Assembly: GCA_964022665.1 (NCBI GenBank)
Contig: CAXIDF010000003.1
Coordinates: forward strand, 186,001-250,000
Direction of reading: 5' to 3'
DNA: 64,000 bases
DNA from: Haliea sp964022665
Lineage (GTDB): Bacteria > Pseudomonadota > Gammaproteobacteria > Pseudomonadales > Halieaceae
Below, piece after piece: positions 51,648 through 60,544 of this stretch (the first letter of the stretch is position 1; each line of letters opens with the position of its first letter). The notes below the pieces were generated by a model that saw nothing but the letters and a program-made list of their open reading frames with translations, had not been told where the DNA came from and did no database searches. Position numbers and translations under genes: made by a program.

Positions 51648-53282
51648 ATGAGCACAAATAACAAACAAGGCGGGGACTGGAAGTCTATCTCCGGCCTGCC
51701 CTTGAAGCAGTTCTACAGCGAGCACGATATCCCCCAGGCCTATCGCGAGCGTCTTCGTGCTGACCCGGGAGAGGCGCCGTTTCACCGGGGTGTGCATCCC
51801 ACGGGGTATCGCACGAAGGCCTGGCGGATTTTCCAGCTGAGCGGGTTCGGCAAGCCCGAAGATGAAAACGAGCGGATTCGCTTCCTGCTGGAACAGGGCG
51901 AGACTGGTTTCATCATGGAACATGACCGTAACACGGGAGATCATTGTTACAACGTGGATCACCCCGATGTGGTAGCGCGCCGCGAGGATGTAGGTCTGAC
52001 TGGGGCTGTCATGCAGAGTGTGCGCGACATCGACATTTGCATGAAGGACCTGCCGCTGGAAACCAGCTACGGCCATGCCGGTGGCGCCGTTGTGCAGCAT
52101 GCACCATTTGCACTTGCAGGTTACTGGACCGTCGCACGCCAGCGAGGTGTTGATCTGGCTCGATTACCCGGCACCGGCCAGAGCGACTTTTTCCTCACCT
52201 ACCTGGGGTGCGTGACCAAGCAGCAGGTCCCGACTGCTGCGGGACTGCGCTTCAATGCGGATATCATGGAGTTTTGCAACGCGCACCTGCCGCGTTGGGT
52301 GCCCGTATCCATCGCGGGCTACAACGGTGCGGACACGGGGCTGAACGCCTATCAGGAACTCGGGGCGCTATTCGCCAATGCGGTAGAGTATCTGGAGGAA
52401 ATCAAGCGCCGGGGCACAATGCCGCTGGAGGCCGCCGCCCGCGCCTGTGGCGGTGTCAACTTCCGCGCATCCATGGACTTGTTTGAAGAGGCAAGTAAAA
52501 TGCGGGCGGCTCGTCTCATGTGGCAGCAGCTGCTCGAAAAGCGCTATGGTATCACCAACCCGAAGGTCGCCAACCTTCGCATCCATTGCGTTACGGCGGG
52601 TTCACGCATGACCTATCAGCAGCCGTTGAACAATATTGTGCGCGGCACGGTGATGGCCCTCGCCGCTGCCCTCGGAGGTGTGCAGTCACTGGGTGTCTCG
52701 GGTTACGACGAAGCGCTGTCGATTCCATCAGAGCACGCGCATCAGATGTCGGTGCGCATCCAGCAGATCCTGCAACAGGAGACCAATATCCAGGCGGTGA
52801 CGGATCCCTTGGGAGGTTCCTATTACGTTGAAACACTGACAGCCGAACTTGTTGAGCGTGCCTGGGTATTCTTTGAGGAGATTCAGGAGCAGGGCGGGTT
52901 TCTGGCCACGCTGGATTCCGGGTGGTTGCATGAACGTGCCGCGGAGAACCAGAGCGAGGACTTCCGTCAACAAGAGAGCGGCGAGCAGGTGATCATTGGT
53001 GTTACCGACCATAAAGATGACATATCACCGTTCGAAGTCGATGGCTTCATGGGGGTCGATGACGCGTATGACGTGGCACTGGAGCGGTTGCATGATGTCC
53101 GCCGAACGCGTTACGAGGCTGGCGCCCACCGGGCATTGAAGGCGCTCGAGTCGGTGTGTCGCAGTGACCAGAATATCATGCCGGCGATGATGGAATCCCT
53201 GGAGGCGGAGGTGACCCTGGGTGAAATCGGTGACGTCTACCGCTCAGTCTTCGGTGACTGGGCAACGCCAATTCAGACCTGA
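51648..53282 (+). CDS. Divergent cobalamin-dependent acyl-CoA mutase, large subunit
   Basis: The 544-residue protein aligns along its length with the substrate-binding TIM-barrel subunit of methylmalonyl-, isobutyryl- and 2-hydroxyisobutyryl-CoA mutases (HRGVHPTGYRTKAW near 46-59, LPGTGQSDF near 173-181, LPRWVPVSIAGYN near 214-226, ILQQETNIQAVTDPLGGSYYVE near the C-terminal third). By alignment from memory, positions equivalent to P. shermanii MCM Tyr89, Ala116, Phe117, Arg207 and His244 are Leu64, Glu91, His92, Cys188 and Asn226; Gln197 is kept as Gln178. It therefore cannot be a normal methylmalonyl-CoA mutase, and the substrate is unknown. The B12 domain is on the next gene. Confidence 0.85.
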   Translation: MSTNNKQGGDWKSISGLPLKQFYSEHDIPQAYRERLRADPGEAPFHRGVHPTGYRTKAWRIFQLSGFGKPEDENERIRFLLEQGETGFIMEHDRNTGDHCYNVDHPDVVARREDVGLTGAVMQSVRDIDICMKDLPLETSYGHAGGAVVQHAPFALAGYWTVARQRGVDLARLPGTGQSDFFLTYLGCVTKQQVPTAAGLRFNADIMEFCNAHLPRWVPVSIAGYNGADTGLNAYQELGALFANAVEYLEEIKRRGTMPLEAAARACGGVNFRASMDLFEEASKMRAARLMWQQLLEKRYGITNPKVANLRIHCVTAGSRMTYQQPLNNIVRGTVMALAAALGGVQSLGVSGYDEALSIPSEHAHQMSVRIQQILQQETNIQAVTDPLGGSYYVETLTAELVERAWVFFEEIQEQGGFLATLDSGWLHERAAENQSEDFRQQESGEQVIIGVTDHKDDISPFEVDGFMGVDDAYDVALERLHDVRRTRYEAGAHRALKALESVCRSDQNIMPAMMESLEAEVTLGEIGDVYRSVFGDWATPIQT

Positions 53283-53292
53283 GGCGATAAGA

Positions 53293-53679
53293 ATGAACAC
53301 AGCAGGAAAGCGTATTTTGATGGCAAAGACGGGGCTCGACGGCCACTGGCGCGGGCCGACCGTTGTAGCGAAAGCACTACGCGATGCGGGATTTGAGGTC
53401 ATCATGATTGGCATGGCCCGCCCGGAGGAGGTCATGCAAGCCAGCATCGATGAGGATGTAGATCTGGTAGGGCTGAATATCGGGGGGCATGTTGATGTGG
53501 CGGTCCGCGCCATTGGTATGGTTCGCGAGTCGCGTCCTGAGGTCCCCATTTTTGTTGGCGGTGTGGTTCCTCCGCATGCCAAGCGCAAGCTCGAAGGTCT
53601 GGGCGTTGAAGTCTACCCGCCGGGCAGTCAGCTTCCAGACATTGTAGCAGCCGCAATCCGGCTAACGGGTGCCGCCTGA
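53293..53679 (+). CDS. Cobalamin-binding small subunit of the acyl-CoA mutase
   Basis: The 128-residue protein is a stand-alone B12-binding Rossmann domain. It has the base-off/His-on motif D-x-H-x-x-G as TGLDGHWRG (Asp16, His18, Gly21), Lys12 just before, the NIGGHVDVAVRAI loop, and VGGVVPP near 97. The usual Asp of DGHDRG is Trp19. This two-subunit arrangement is the one used by isobutyryl- and 2-hydroxyisobutyryl-CoA mutases. The ATG at 53293 follows the large-subunit stop by 10 bases. Confidence 0.92.
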   Translation: MNTAGKRILMAKTGLDGHWRGPTVVAKALRDAGFEVIMIGMARPEEVMQASIDEDVDLVGLNIGGHVDVAVRAIGMVRESRPEVPIFVGGVVPPHAKRKLEGLGVEVYPPGSQLPDIVAAAIRLTGAA

Positions 53680-53695
53680 TTTACAAGGCGTGGGT

Positions 53696-54676
53696 GTGAG
53701 CGAGCAGCCGGTCCAGGACCTGTCAGAACTTTTTGAGCAAGCCTGCGCCGGTGATCGGCGTGCGCTGGCGCGACTTATCAGTATTCTGGAACGCGGTGGC
53801 GACGCTGCGGCGCAGGTGGAACGGGCGTTGGCATCGCGCGCCCCCCGAGGATACACGGTGGGGATAACCGGTGCTCCCGGAGCGGGAAAGTCCACCCTGG
53901 TCAACGTGCTGCTTGGAGAGGCGCTTGCCGATGCTGGCCGTATTGCCTTGTTGGCGGTTGACCCCTCATCGCCGCTGAGTCGCGGCGCACTGTTGGGTGA
54001 TCGGGTGCGAATGCACTCTCATGCTGCGTCAAGCGATGTGTATATCCGCTCCATGGCCTCTCGCGGACAACTGGGTGGTCTGGCCGTTGCCACACGTAGT
54101 GCTCGTCGTTTACTTGAAGCCTGCAACTGGCCACTGGTACTTATCGAGACGGTGGGCGTAGGGCAGGTTGAACTGGATGTTGCCTCAACTACCGACACGG
54201 TTGTTGTTGTGCTCAACCCCGGCTGGGGCGATGAAGTGCAGGCGAACAAGGCCGGCCTAATGGAGGTGGCGGATATTTTTGTCATCAACAAAGCCGACAA
54301 GGCCGGCTTGCAGGCAACCAGGCGGGACCTGGAGGGTGCGTTGGCTGCCGTACCGCAGGAGCGGAGACCAGCTATTGTCGAAACCGTTGCCACGGACGGT
54401 CGTGGAGCGGCAGATCTCTGGGCGGCAATTGCTGCGCACCGTAAGCGCATTACAGCATCGGGTGAGCTATCCAGGCGCCGGGATGAGCAGCGTCGGGCCG
54501 AGCTTCGGGGGGTTATGGAGGCTCGCCTTGAGCTGGCACTAGACAAGCTGTTTGCGTCCGATACTGTTTCCGAACAACTGCGGGCGATCGGCCAGGGCGA
54601 TGTAGACATCGTCTCGGCCGGTGATACCCTGCTTGCTGAGCTGTTCGACCGGACGCACGCGTCAAATGCCCGCTAG
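53696..54676 (+). CDS. meaB: MeaB/ArgK-family GTPase chaperone of the mutase
   Basis: The roughly 326-residue G3E-type GTPase protects and reloads B12 mutases with adenosylcobalamin. Motifs are Walker A TGAPGAGKSTLVN, VDPSSPLSRGALLGDRVRM (metal and switch region), ETVGVGQVELDVA, and NKADKAG. A GTG at 53696 with AAGG upstream is chosen; an earlier in-frame GTG at 53669 would overlap the small-subunit gene. Its presence supports a working adenosylcobalamin-dependent mutase. Confidence 0.93.
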   Translation: MSEQPVQDLSELFEQACAGDRRALARLISILERGGDAAAQVERALASRAPRGYTVGITGAPGAGKSTLVNVLLGEALADAGRIALLAVDPSSPLSRGALLGDRVRMHSHAASSDVYIRSMASRGQLGGLAVATRSARRLLEACNWPLVLIETVGVGQVELDVASTTDTVVVVLNPGWGDEVQANKAGLMEVADIFVINKADKAGLQATRRDLEGALAAVPQERRPAIVETVATDGRGAADLWAAIAAHRKRITASGELSRRRDEQRRAELRGVMEARLELALDKLFASDTVSEQLRAIGQGDVDIVSAGDTLLAELFDRTHASNAR

Positions 54677-54707
54677 AACGTAAAAAGACATTCGAAGGCA
54701 GCCTGTC

Positions 54708-55508
54708 ATGAATACCGCCAATCCCCTGTTGATCGAACCTCACGGCCCTGTCGAGTGGCTGACCCTGAACCGGCCTGAGCGCAGCAATGCGCTCAATGCC
54801 GCACTGGTCGATGCGCTGCTGGATTACTTTACCCAACTGCGCGAGCGTGAAGAGGTTCGTGTGGTGGTGTTGCGGGCCGCCGGGCGGAACTTCTGTGCTG
54901 GCCTCGATCTGACGGACCCCGGGTTCAACCCGCAGCCACGCTCACCCCAGGGTATCTGGAAGGTGCAGCGTCGCATCGCAGCCATCTATCAGGCGATGCG
55001 CGCATGCCCGCAACCGATTGTGAGCCTGGTGCAGGGTGCCGCCTGTGGTGGTGGCTTCAGCCTGATGCTGGCCTCCGATGTGCGCATTGCCGCGGAATCG
55101 GCGCGAATGAATGCGGCCTACCTTTCCATTGGCCTGACAGGTTGTGACATGGGCAGCAGCTATTTCCTGCCGCGCCTGGTGGGTACCGCGTTGGCCTCGG
55201 AGTTGCTGCTGACCGCGCGGTTTATCCACGCACCGCGGGCACTTGCAACCGGCCTGGTGTCGTCCGTGGTAGCCGCAGAGGAACTGGCAGCGGAAGCGCA
55301 GGGCTTTGTCGACGATATGCTGGCGGCCACGCCGATGGGACTGCGCCTGACCAAAGAGGCGTTGAACTATGCCATTGATGCTCCCAGCCTGCAGAGCGCC
55401 ATGGCCATGGAGGATCGCCACCAGACCCTGCTTGGCCTGAGTGAGGACGCGGCGGAGGCGGGGCTCGCCTTTGTCGAGAAGCGCGCCCCGGTGTTTCGCG
55501 ACCGCTAG
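54708..55508 (+). CDS. Crotonase-family enoyl-CoA hydratase/isomerase
   Basis: The 266-residue crotonase has the oxyanion-hole loops AAGRNFCAGLDLTD near 60-73 and VQGAACGGGFSLMLASDVRIA near 105-125. The two glutamates of classic enoyl-CoA hydratase are absent: Ser replaces the first in GGGFSLM, and the second region reads AYLSIGLTGCDMGSSYFLPR with an Asp. That pattern fits isomerases or other crotonase chemistries. It closes the mutase operon and probably acts on the rearranged acyl-CoA. Confidence 0.88.
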   Translation: MNTANPLLIEPHGPVEWLTLNRPERSNALNAALVDALLDYFTQLREREEVRVVVLRAAGRNFCAGLDLTDPGFNPQPRSPQGIWKVQRRIAAIYQAMRACPQPIVSLVQGAACGGGFSLMLASDVRIAAESARMNAAYLSIGLTGCDMGSSYFLPRLVGTALASELLLTARFIHAPRALATGLVSSVVAAEELAAEAQGFVDDMLAATPMGLRLTKEALNYAIDAPSLQSAMAMEDRHQTLLGLSEDAAEAGLAFVEKRAPVFRDR

Positions 55509-55516
55509 TTGCCCGG

Positions 55517-56047
55517 TCAGCGGCGCACCGGACGTTTCTGCAGTTTGCGCTGCAGTGTACGCCGGTGCATGCCCAGCGCGCGGGCGGTGGCGGAAATGTT
55601 GCCATCGTTGGCGTTCAGTACGCGCTGCAGGTGTTCCCATTCCAGTCGGTCGAGGGAGGGAGGCTGTGCGGCATGTTCCGGCGCGGGCTGTTCGCCGTGA
55701 AAGGCCAGCAGGATCTCATCCACAGTTGCCGGTTTGCATAAATACTGGGTTGCGCCCAGTTTGATGGCTTCGACGGCGGTGGCGATACTGGAGTAGCCGG
55801 TGAGCACCACCAGGCTGGCAGTCGGTGCCTCGCTGAGCAGTTCCGGCAGCGCGGCAAGGCCTGAACGGCCGGGCATGTTGAGATCGAGCAATATATGGCT
55901 GGGGTCAAATTCCCGGCAGCAGCGCAGGGCCTCCTCGGCACTGGCGCAGGCTCGGCAGCTAAACCCCCGGCGTTCCAGTCCGCGGGTCAGCACGGCGCTG
56001 AAGGTGGGGTCGTCATCCACCAGCAACATCCGCGCAGGGCTATTCAT
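55517..56047 (-). CDS. regA: RegA/PrrA/RoxR-type response regulator
   Basis: The 176-residue regulator has a receiver domain (ARMLLVDDDPTF, phospho-Asp in HILLDLNMPGRSG, LTGYSS, and YLCKPA with the conserved Lys) and a short C-terminal Fis-type helix-turn-helix (GNISATARALGMHRRTLQRKL). This is the RegA/PrrA/ActR architecture. The start at 56047 overlaps the sensor kinase stop by 8 bases, so it is co-translated with its partner. Confidence 0.9.
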   Translation of the reverse strand: MNSPARMLLVDDDPTFSAVLTRGLERRGFSCRACASAEEALRCCREFDPSHILLDLNMPGRSGLAALPELLSEAPTASLVVLTGYSSIATAVEAIKLGATQYLCKPATVDEILLAFHGEQPAPEHAAQPPSLDRLEWEHLQRVLNANDGNISATARALGMHRRTLQRKLQKRPVRR

Positions 56048-57362
56048 CGGCGGCCTCCGCCGGAATGGTGAGAGTCGCCAGGCAGCCACCGTCTGTGGGG
56101 TTTTCCAGCCGAATGTGCCCGCCGTGGCGTTCCGCGGTGGCACGCGCCAGAATCAGGCCGATGCCCAGGCCGCCGTTTGCTCTGGTGCCGGTACCCTCGC
56201 GCGGCTGTAGAGACGAGGCTGGCGTTGCGCTGGCGTTCATACGTGCCAGTACATCGGCAGGTGCGCCCGGGCCATCGTCACGCACCGCGATACTCACGCT
56301 GTTGGTGTTCCACCTTACCGTTACCGCAACGTGCTCAGCGCCGGTATCGGCGGCATTGTTGAGCAGGTTCTCCAGCGCTTGTGGCAGTGTCTGGTCGTAG
56401 GAGATGTCCGGGGCAGGTTGCTCGCCCGGTACCAGTATCTGACAGGATACTCGTGGGCGCCGCGCAGCCCAGTGCTCCACGCAGCTTCGTACCAGCCGGT
56501 CGGCGGGGCGGCGTTGGCGCGTGCCGGCTGCAGAGAGTTCCGCCGTGTTGCTGAGTTCGGCCAGAATCGTGCGGCACTGCAGCAGCTGCTGCTGCAACAG
56601 CGCAACGTCGTCGCGTGCCTGATCGCCCAGGGACATATCCTGTTGCAGTTCTTCTGCGAGCAAGGTCATGGTGCCAAGCGGTGTACCCAGTTCGTGCGCG
56701 GTGCCGGCGGCGAGGCTGGCAACCGCCAGAATCTGGTCGTGGCGCAGCCGGTCTTCGCGCCGCCGCATTTCCGTGGCTTCCTGTTCCCTGAGCACCGCCG
56801 CCATGCGCACCACAAAGTAGGTGATCAGGCCGGCGCTGAAAAGGAAGTTGAACCACATGCCCAGGCTGTGGACGCTGCCCTGCTGATGGCCCATGGCGGC
56901 GTGAGGTGAAAACAGCGGGAACGGCACCCGAAAGTACAACAGCAGGCTGTAGGCGGCCACGGAAGCAGCAGCCACCAGCCAGGTATAGCGCCAGGGAAGT
57001 ACCGCTGCAGCGACGACGAGCGGCACAATGTAGTAGGAGATGAACGGGTTGTCGGCACCGCCGCTGTAGTACATCAGCGCGCTCCAGCCCACGACATCGA
57101 CCATCAGCTGGGCAAAGAAGGTGCGGTTGCCGATGTCAAAGGCCGTTGTGCTCCACCAGAGGCTGGCGATGGTAATGATCGCGAGCAGCACAAGGCTGGC
57201 GGTCATCCCCCACAGGCTTTGCGTGGTTCGACTCGCCAGCAACACGTAGGCCAGAACGCCCGCCTGGCCGAGCAGCGCAATGGCGCGGATGGCGAGCAGG
57301 CTGCGCAGGTTGGCCAGCGAGGGGCTGTAGGCGGATTGGCGTGGATGACTGGCTGAGTTCAC
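56040..57362 (-). CDS. regB: RegB/PrrB/RoxS-type redox-sensing histidine kinase
   Basis: The 440-residue membrane kinase has about six N-terminal helices. It carries the RegB quinone-sensing motif GGADNPF in the third-fourth helix region, the H-box AGTAHELGTPLGTM, a Cys in LLQCRTILAEL at the place of RegB's redox Cys265, and an ATPase domain (LENLLNNAADTGA, RDDGPGAPAD, GGLGIGLILARA). Such systems respond to respiratory redox state and control energy metabolism genes; the targets here are unknown. Confidence 0.9.
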   Translation of the reverse strand: MNSASHPRQSAYSPSLANLRSLLAIRAIALLGQAGVLAYVLLASRTTQSLWGMTASLVLLAIITIASLWWSTTAFDIGNRTFFAQLMVDVVGWSALMYYSGGADNPFISYYIVPLVVAAAVLPWRYTWLVAAASVAAYSLLLYFRVPFPLFSPHAAMGHQQGSVHSLGMWFNFLFSAGLITYFVVRMAAVLREQEATEMRRREDRLRHDQILAVASLAAGTAHELGTPLGTMTLLAEELQQDMSLGDQARDDVALLQQQLLQCRTILAELSNTAELSAAGTRQRRPADRLVRSCVEHWAARRPRVSCQILVPGEQPAPDISYDQTLPQALENLLNNAADTGAEHVAVTVRWNTNSVSIAVRDDGPGAPADVLARMNASATPASSLQPREGTGTRANGGLGIGLILARATAERHGGHIRLENPTDGGCLATLTIPAEAADE

Positions 57363-57454
57363 AGCTGGAGTATACCGCCGTCACTCGGCTACAGGGAGCG
57401 GCAAAGCGTCGCAGACCCGGAGCAGGCAGACGCGTTCACCGTCAGGCAAGTGGC

Positions 57455-60400
57455 TCAGGCGGACGGCTTGTGCTCCTCCGGCAGCAAGCCCGTGCTCGCC
57501 ACCGAGCGCGCCGCCAGCAAACGGTAAGCGGCGGGCACCACATAGAGCGACAGCAGTGAACCCAGCAGCATGCCACCGATAACCGCGAGACCCAGAGGCA
57601 CCCGGCTCTGCGAGCCCGCGCCGAGTGCCAGGGCAATGGGTAGTGTGCCTAGCACCGTGGATAGCGTGGTCATCAGGATGGGACGGAAGCGGGCCGCGGC
57701 TGCCTCTTCCACGGCATCGCTGATGCTCAACCCCGCCGCGCGGCGCTGGTTGGCGAACTCCACAATGAGAATACCGTTCTTGGTCACCAGGCCAATGAGC
57801 ATGATCAGCCCGATTTCCGAGAAAATATTCAGTGTCTGGTTGAAGTACCACAGCGTAATGAGACCGCCGGTGATCGCCATGGGCACGGTGAGCATGATGG
57901 CGAGTGGATCGCGGAAGCTCTCGAACTGTGCCGCCAGTACCAGGTAGATCAGCAGCAGCGCGAGTACGAACACGAAGATCAGGCTGCTGCCGGTTTCGGC
58001 GAATTCGCGGGATTGGCCGGCAAGTTCGGTGGTATAGCTTTCGTCCAGCACTTCGCTGGCCACTTCGCGCATGGCCCTTATGCCGTCCTCCAGCGCGACG
58101 CCTTCGGCGAGGTTGGCGGAAAAGGTGGCGGCGGTGAAACGGTTGAAGCGGTACAGCACCGGGGCGGAGCTCTGTTCGCGGACCGTCACCAGGTTGGGCA
58201 AGGGTACCAGCGTGCCGTCGGCGGCGCGCACGGAAAGCCGGGACAGGTCCGCCGGCTCGTTGCGCCCCCCGCGGACCATCTGGCCGATAATTTCATACTG
58301 TTCGCCGTCCTTGAGGAAATAGCCGAAGCGCTGGCCGCTGAACGAGGCCTGGACGATGTCGGCGATCTCCCGGGTATTGACGCCGATGGCTTCAGCACGG
58401 TCGCGGTCGATTTCAAGCACCAGTTCCGGCTGGTTGAACTTGAGGTTGACGTCTACATAGTTGAATGCAGGGTGCTGCTGGGCGCGTTCGAGAAAGCGTG
58501 GAATCACTTCGCGCACTTTCTCGATATCGGTGTTCTGCACCACGAACTGCACGGGCAGGCCGCGCCCACCTACATTGATGGTGTCGAACTGGCGCACGAA
58601 CGCCTGCAGCTGGGGGAAGTTTGCCAATGCTGCGGTGAGGCTGGCCGCCACCTGGGCCTGGGTTTGTTCACGCTCTTCCGGAGCCTTCAACACGACGCGG
58701 GAGAAGCCCGTATTGACGGTGGTCGAGGAGCCAAAGCCGGGCGAGGTGACGGTCAGGCGCGCACGCACGGCGTCTCCGCCGGCATCGGCGATGAGTGTGT
58801 CCAGGTCGCGCATGGCCTCGGACATGTAATCGAACCCCGCGCCTTCCGGGCCGCGGGCGGAGACGAAGAGCTGGCTCCGGTCCTCCAGCGGCGCGAGCTC
58901 CTGGGGCATGCTGCGGAACAGGGTGATGATCAAGGCCAGGCAGGCCAGCAGGATGAGTGCGGCCCAGCTGCGATGACGCAGGAAGGCACGCAATGAAGCC
59001 CGATAACCGTCGGCAAGGCGCTCGAAGAACGGCTCTGTTGCGCGATACAGCGCGGGGTGTTGTGCCCGGTTCTTGAGAAAGCGTGCACAGAGCATGGGGG
59101 CCAGTGTCAGCGCAACGAACGAGGAGATGATCACGGCGGCGGCGAGGGTGACGCCAAATTCACGAAACAGCACGCCGGTGAGGCCGCCGAGGAAGATCAA
59201 TGGAGCAAACACGGCCACCAGTGCCAGTGTGGTGGCGATCACGGCGAAGAAGATTTCCTTGACCCCCTCGGCCCCCGCGATAGCGGGCTTCTGGCCCTGC
59301 TCGATGCGCTTGTAGATATTCTCTACCACCACAATTGCGTCATCTACCACCAGGCCTATCGCCAGCACCATGCCCAGCAGGGTCAGCACGTTAATGGAAA
59401 AGCCTGCCAGGTACAGCACAAAGAACGTGCCGATCAGCGCAATGGGAATGGTCAGGAGTGGGATGATGGTGGTGCGCCATTCCCGCAGGAAGGCGAAGAT
59501 CGTGGCGCACACCAGCAATAATGCAATGCCCAGGGTCTGCATGACTTCGAGAATGCTGGCGCGAATGAAAGTGGTGGTATCGAAGCCGACGGCGACATCA
59601 ACGTCATCGGGCAAATCGCGTTCGATGATCGCCAGTCGCCGGTAGAACTCATCGGCTATCGCGATTTCGTTGGCGCCACTTTGCGGGCGCAGCACCACCC
59701 CGACATTGGTGATGCCATCGCGGCGCAGTACGGTGCGCTCGTTCAGCGGCCCGACCTCAGCCCGGCCGACGTCGCGCAAGCGCACAAGGCGGTCACCCTC
59801 CTTGCGAATCACCCGGTTGTTGAAGTCTTCCGGATCATCGCCCAGTCGGCTGAGGGTGCGAATGTTGATGTCGATGGTGTCCCCTTCAAGCGTGCCGGTA
59901 GGCAGCTCGACGTTCGCCGCCTGCAACGCATTGCGCACATCGATGGCGGTCAGTCCGTGGGCGACCAGCGCATCCGGGTCCAGCCACAGGCGCATGGCGT
60001 ATTCCTTGTACCCCCAGATGTCCACCTGGCCCACGCCGGAGATGGTCTCGAAGCGGGACTTGAACAGGTTGTCTGCCAGTGCACTGAGTTCCATGAGGTT
60101 GCGCTGCTGACTACGTACACTGAGGAATATGATCGGGTCGCCGTCGGCATCAGCCTTGTAAATGGTGGGGGCCTCTGCCGCATTGGGAAGCCTGCGCATG
60201 GCTGAGCCAACCCGGTCGCGGATGTCATTGGCCGCTGTGTCCAGGTCGTCGCCCAACGAAAACTCCGTGGTGACGGTACTCAGGCCCTCGCGGCTTATGG
60301 AGGTCATGGTGCGAATGCCGGCGACCGTGTTGAGCTCTTCCTCCAGCGCCTCGGTGATCTGGCTTTCCACCACGCTGGCGTTGGCGCCAGGGTAGGCGGT

Positions 60401-60544
60401 CTGCACAGAGATGATGGGCCGCTGGGCCATGGGGAATTCGCGCACGCCCAGTTCGCGCAGGCCAATCAGGCCGAAAACGATGATGACAATGGACATCACC
60501 ACCGCCAGTACCGGACGGCGGATGCTGATTTCGTGCAGCGCCAT
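57455..60544 (-). CDS. RND multidrug efflux transporter, HAE-1-like inner-membrane subunit
   Basis: The 1029-residue proton-driven exporter has twelve membrane helices and two large periplasmic loops. It begins MALHEISIRRPVLAVVMSIVI and has the proton-relay Asp pair in GLVVDDAIVVVENI near 400, and VVTKNG-like GLVTKNGILIVEFANQ near 920. It pumps amphiphilic compounds with the adaptor encoded just upstream. No outer-membrane channel gene is adjacent, so a shared TolC-like protein is presumed. Its start overlaps the adaptor stop. Confidence 0.93.
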   Translation of the reverse strand: MALHEISIRRPVLAVVMSIVIIVFGLIGLRELGVREFPMAQRPIISVQTAYPGANASVVESQITEALEEELNTVAGIRTMTSISREGLSTVTTEFSLGDDLDTAANDIRDRVGSAMRRLPNAAEAPTIYKADADGDPIIFLSVRSQQRNLMELSALADNLFKSRFETISGVGQVDIWGYKEYAMRLWLDPDALVAHGLTAIDVRNALQAANVELPTGTLEGDTIDINIRTLSRLGDDPEDFNNRVIRKEGDRLVRLRDVGRAEVGPLNERTVLRRDGITNVGVVLRPQSGANEIAIADEFYRRLAIIERDLPDDVDVAVGFDTTTFIRASILEVMQTLGIALLLVCATIFAFLREWRTTIIPLLTIPIALIGTFFVLYLAGFSINVLTLLGMVLAIGLVVDDAIVVVENIYKRIEQGQKPAIAGAEGVKEIFFAVIATTLALVAVFAPLIFLGGLTGVLFREFGVTLAAAVIISSFVALTLAPMLCARFLKNRAQHPALYRATEPFFERLADGYRASLRAFLRHRSWAALILLACLALIITLFRSMPQELAPLEDRSQLFVSARGPEGAGFDYMSEAMRDLDTLIADAGGDAVRARLTVTSPGFGSSTTVNTGFSRVVLKAPEEREQTQAQVAASLTAALANFPQLQAFVRQFDTINVGGRGLPVQFVVQNTDIEKVREVIPRFLERAQQHPAFNYVDVNLKFNQPELVLEIDRDRAEAIGVNTREIADIVQASFSGQRFGYFLKDGEQYEIIGQMVRGGRNEPADLSRLSVRAADGTLVPLPNLVTVREQSSAPVLYRFNRFTAATFSANLAEGVALEDGIRAMREVASEVLDESYTTELAGQSREFAETGSSLIFVFVLALLLIYLVLAAQFESFRDPLAIMLTVPMAITGGLITLWYFNQTLNIFSEIGLIMLIGLVTKNGILIVEFANQRRAAGLSISDAVEEAAAARFRPILMTTLSTVLGTLPIALALGAGSQSRVPLGLAVIGGMLLGSLLSLYVVPAAYRLLAARSVASTGLLPEEHKPSA

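Noticed and set aside
51648..53282. Annotation as methylmalonyl-CoA mutase, isobutyryl-CoA mutase or 2-hydroxyisobutyryl-CoA mutase
   Set aside because: The carboxylate-binding Arg, the conserved active-site His and several substrate-contact residues of these enzymes are replaced; only the general family is supported.
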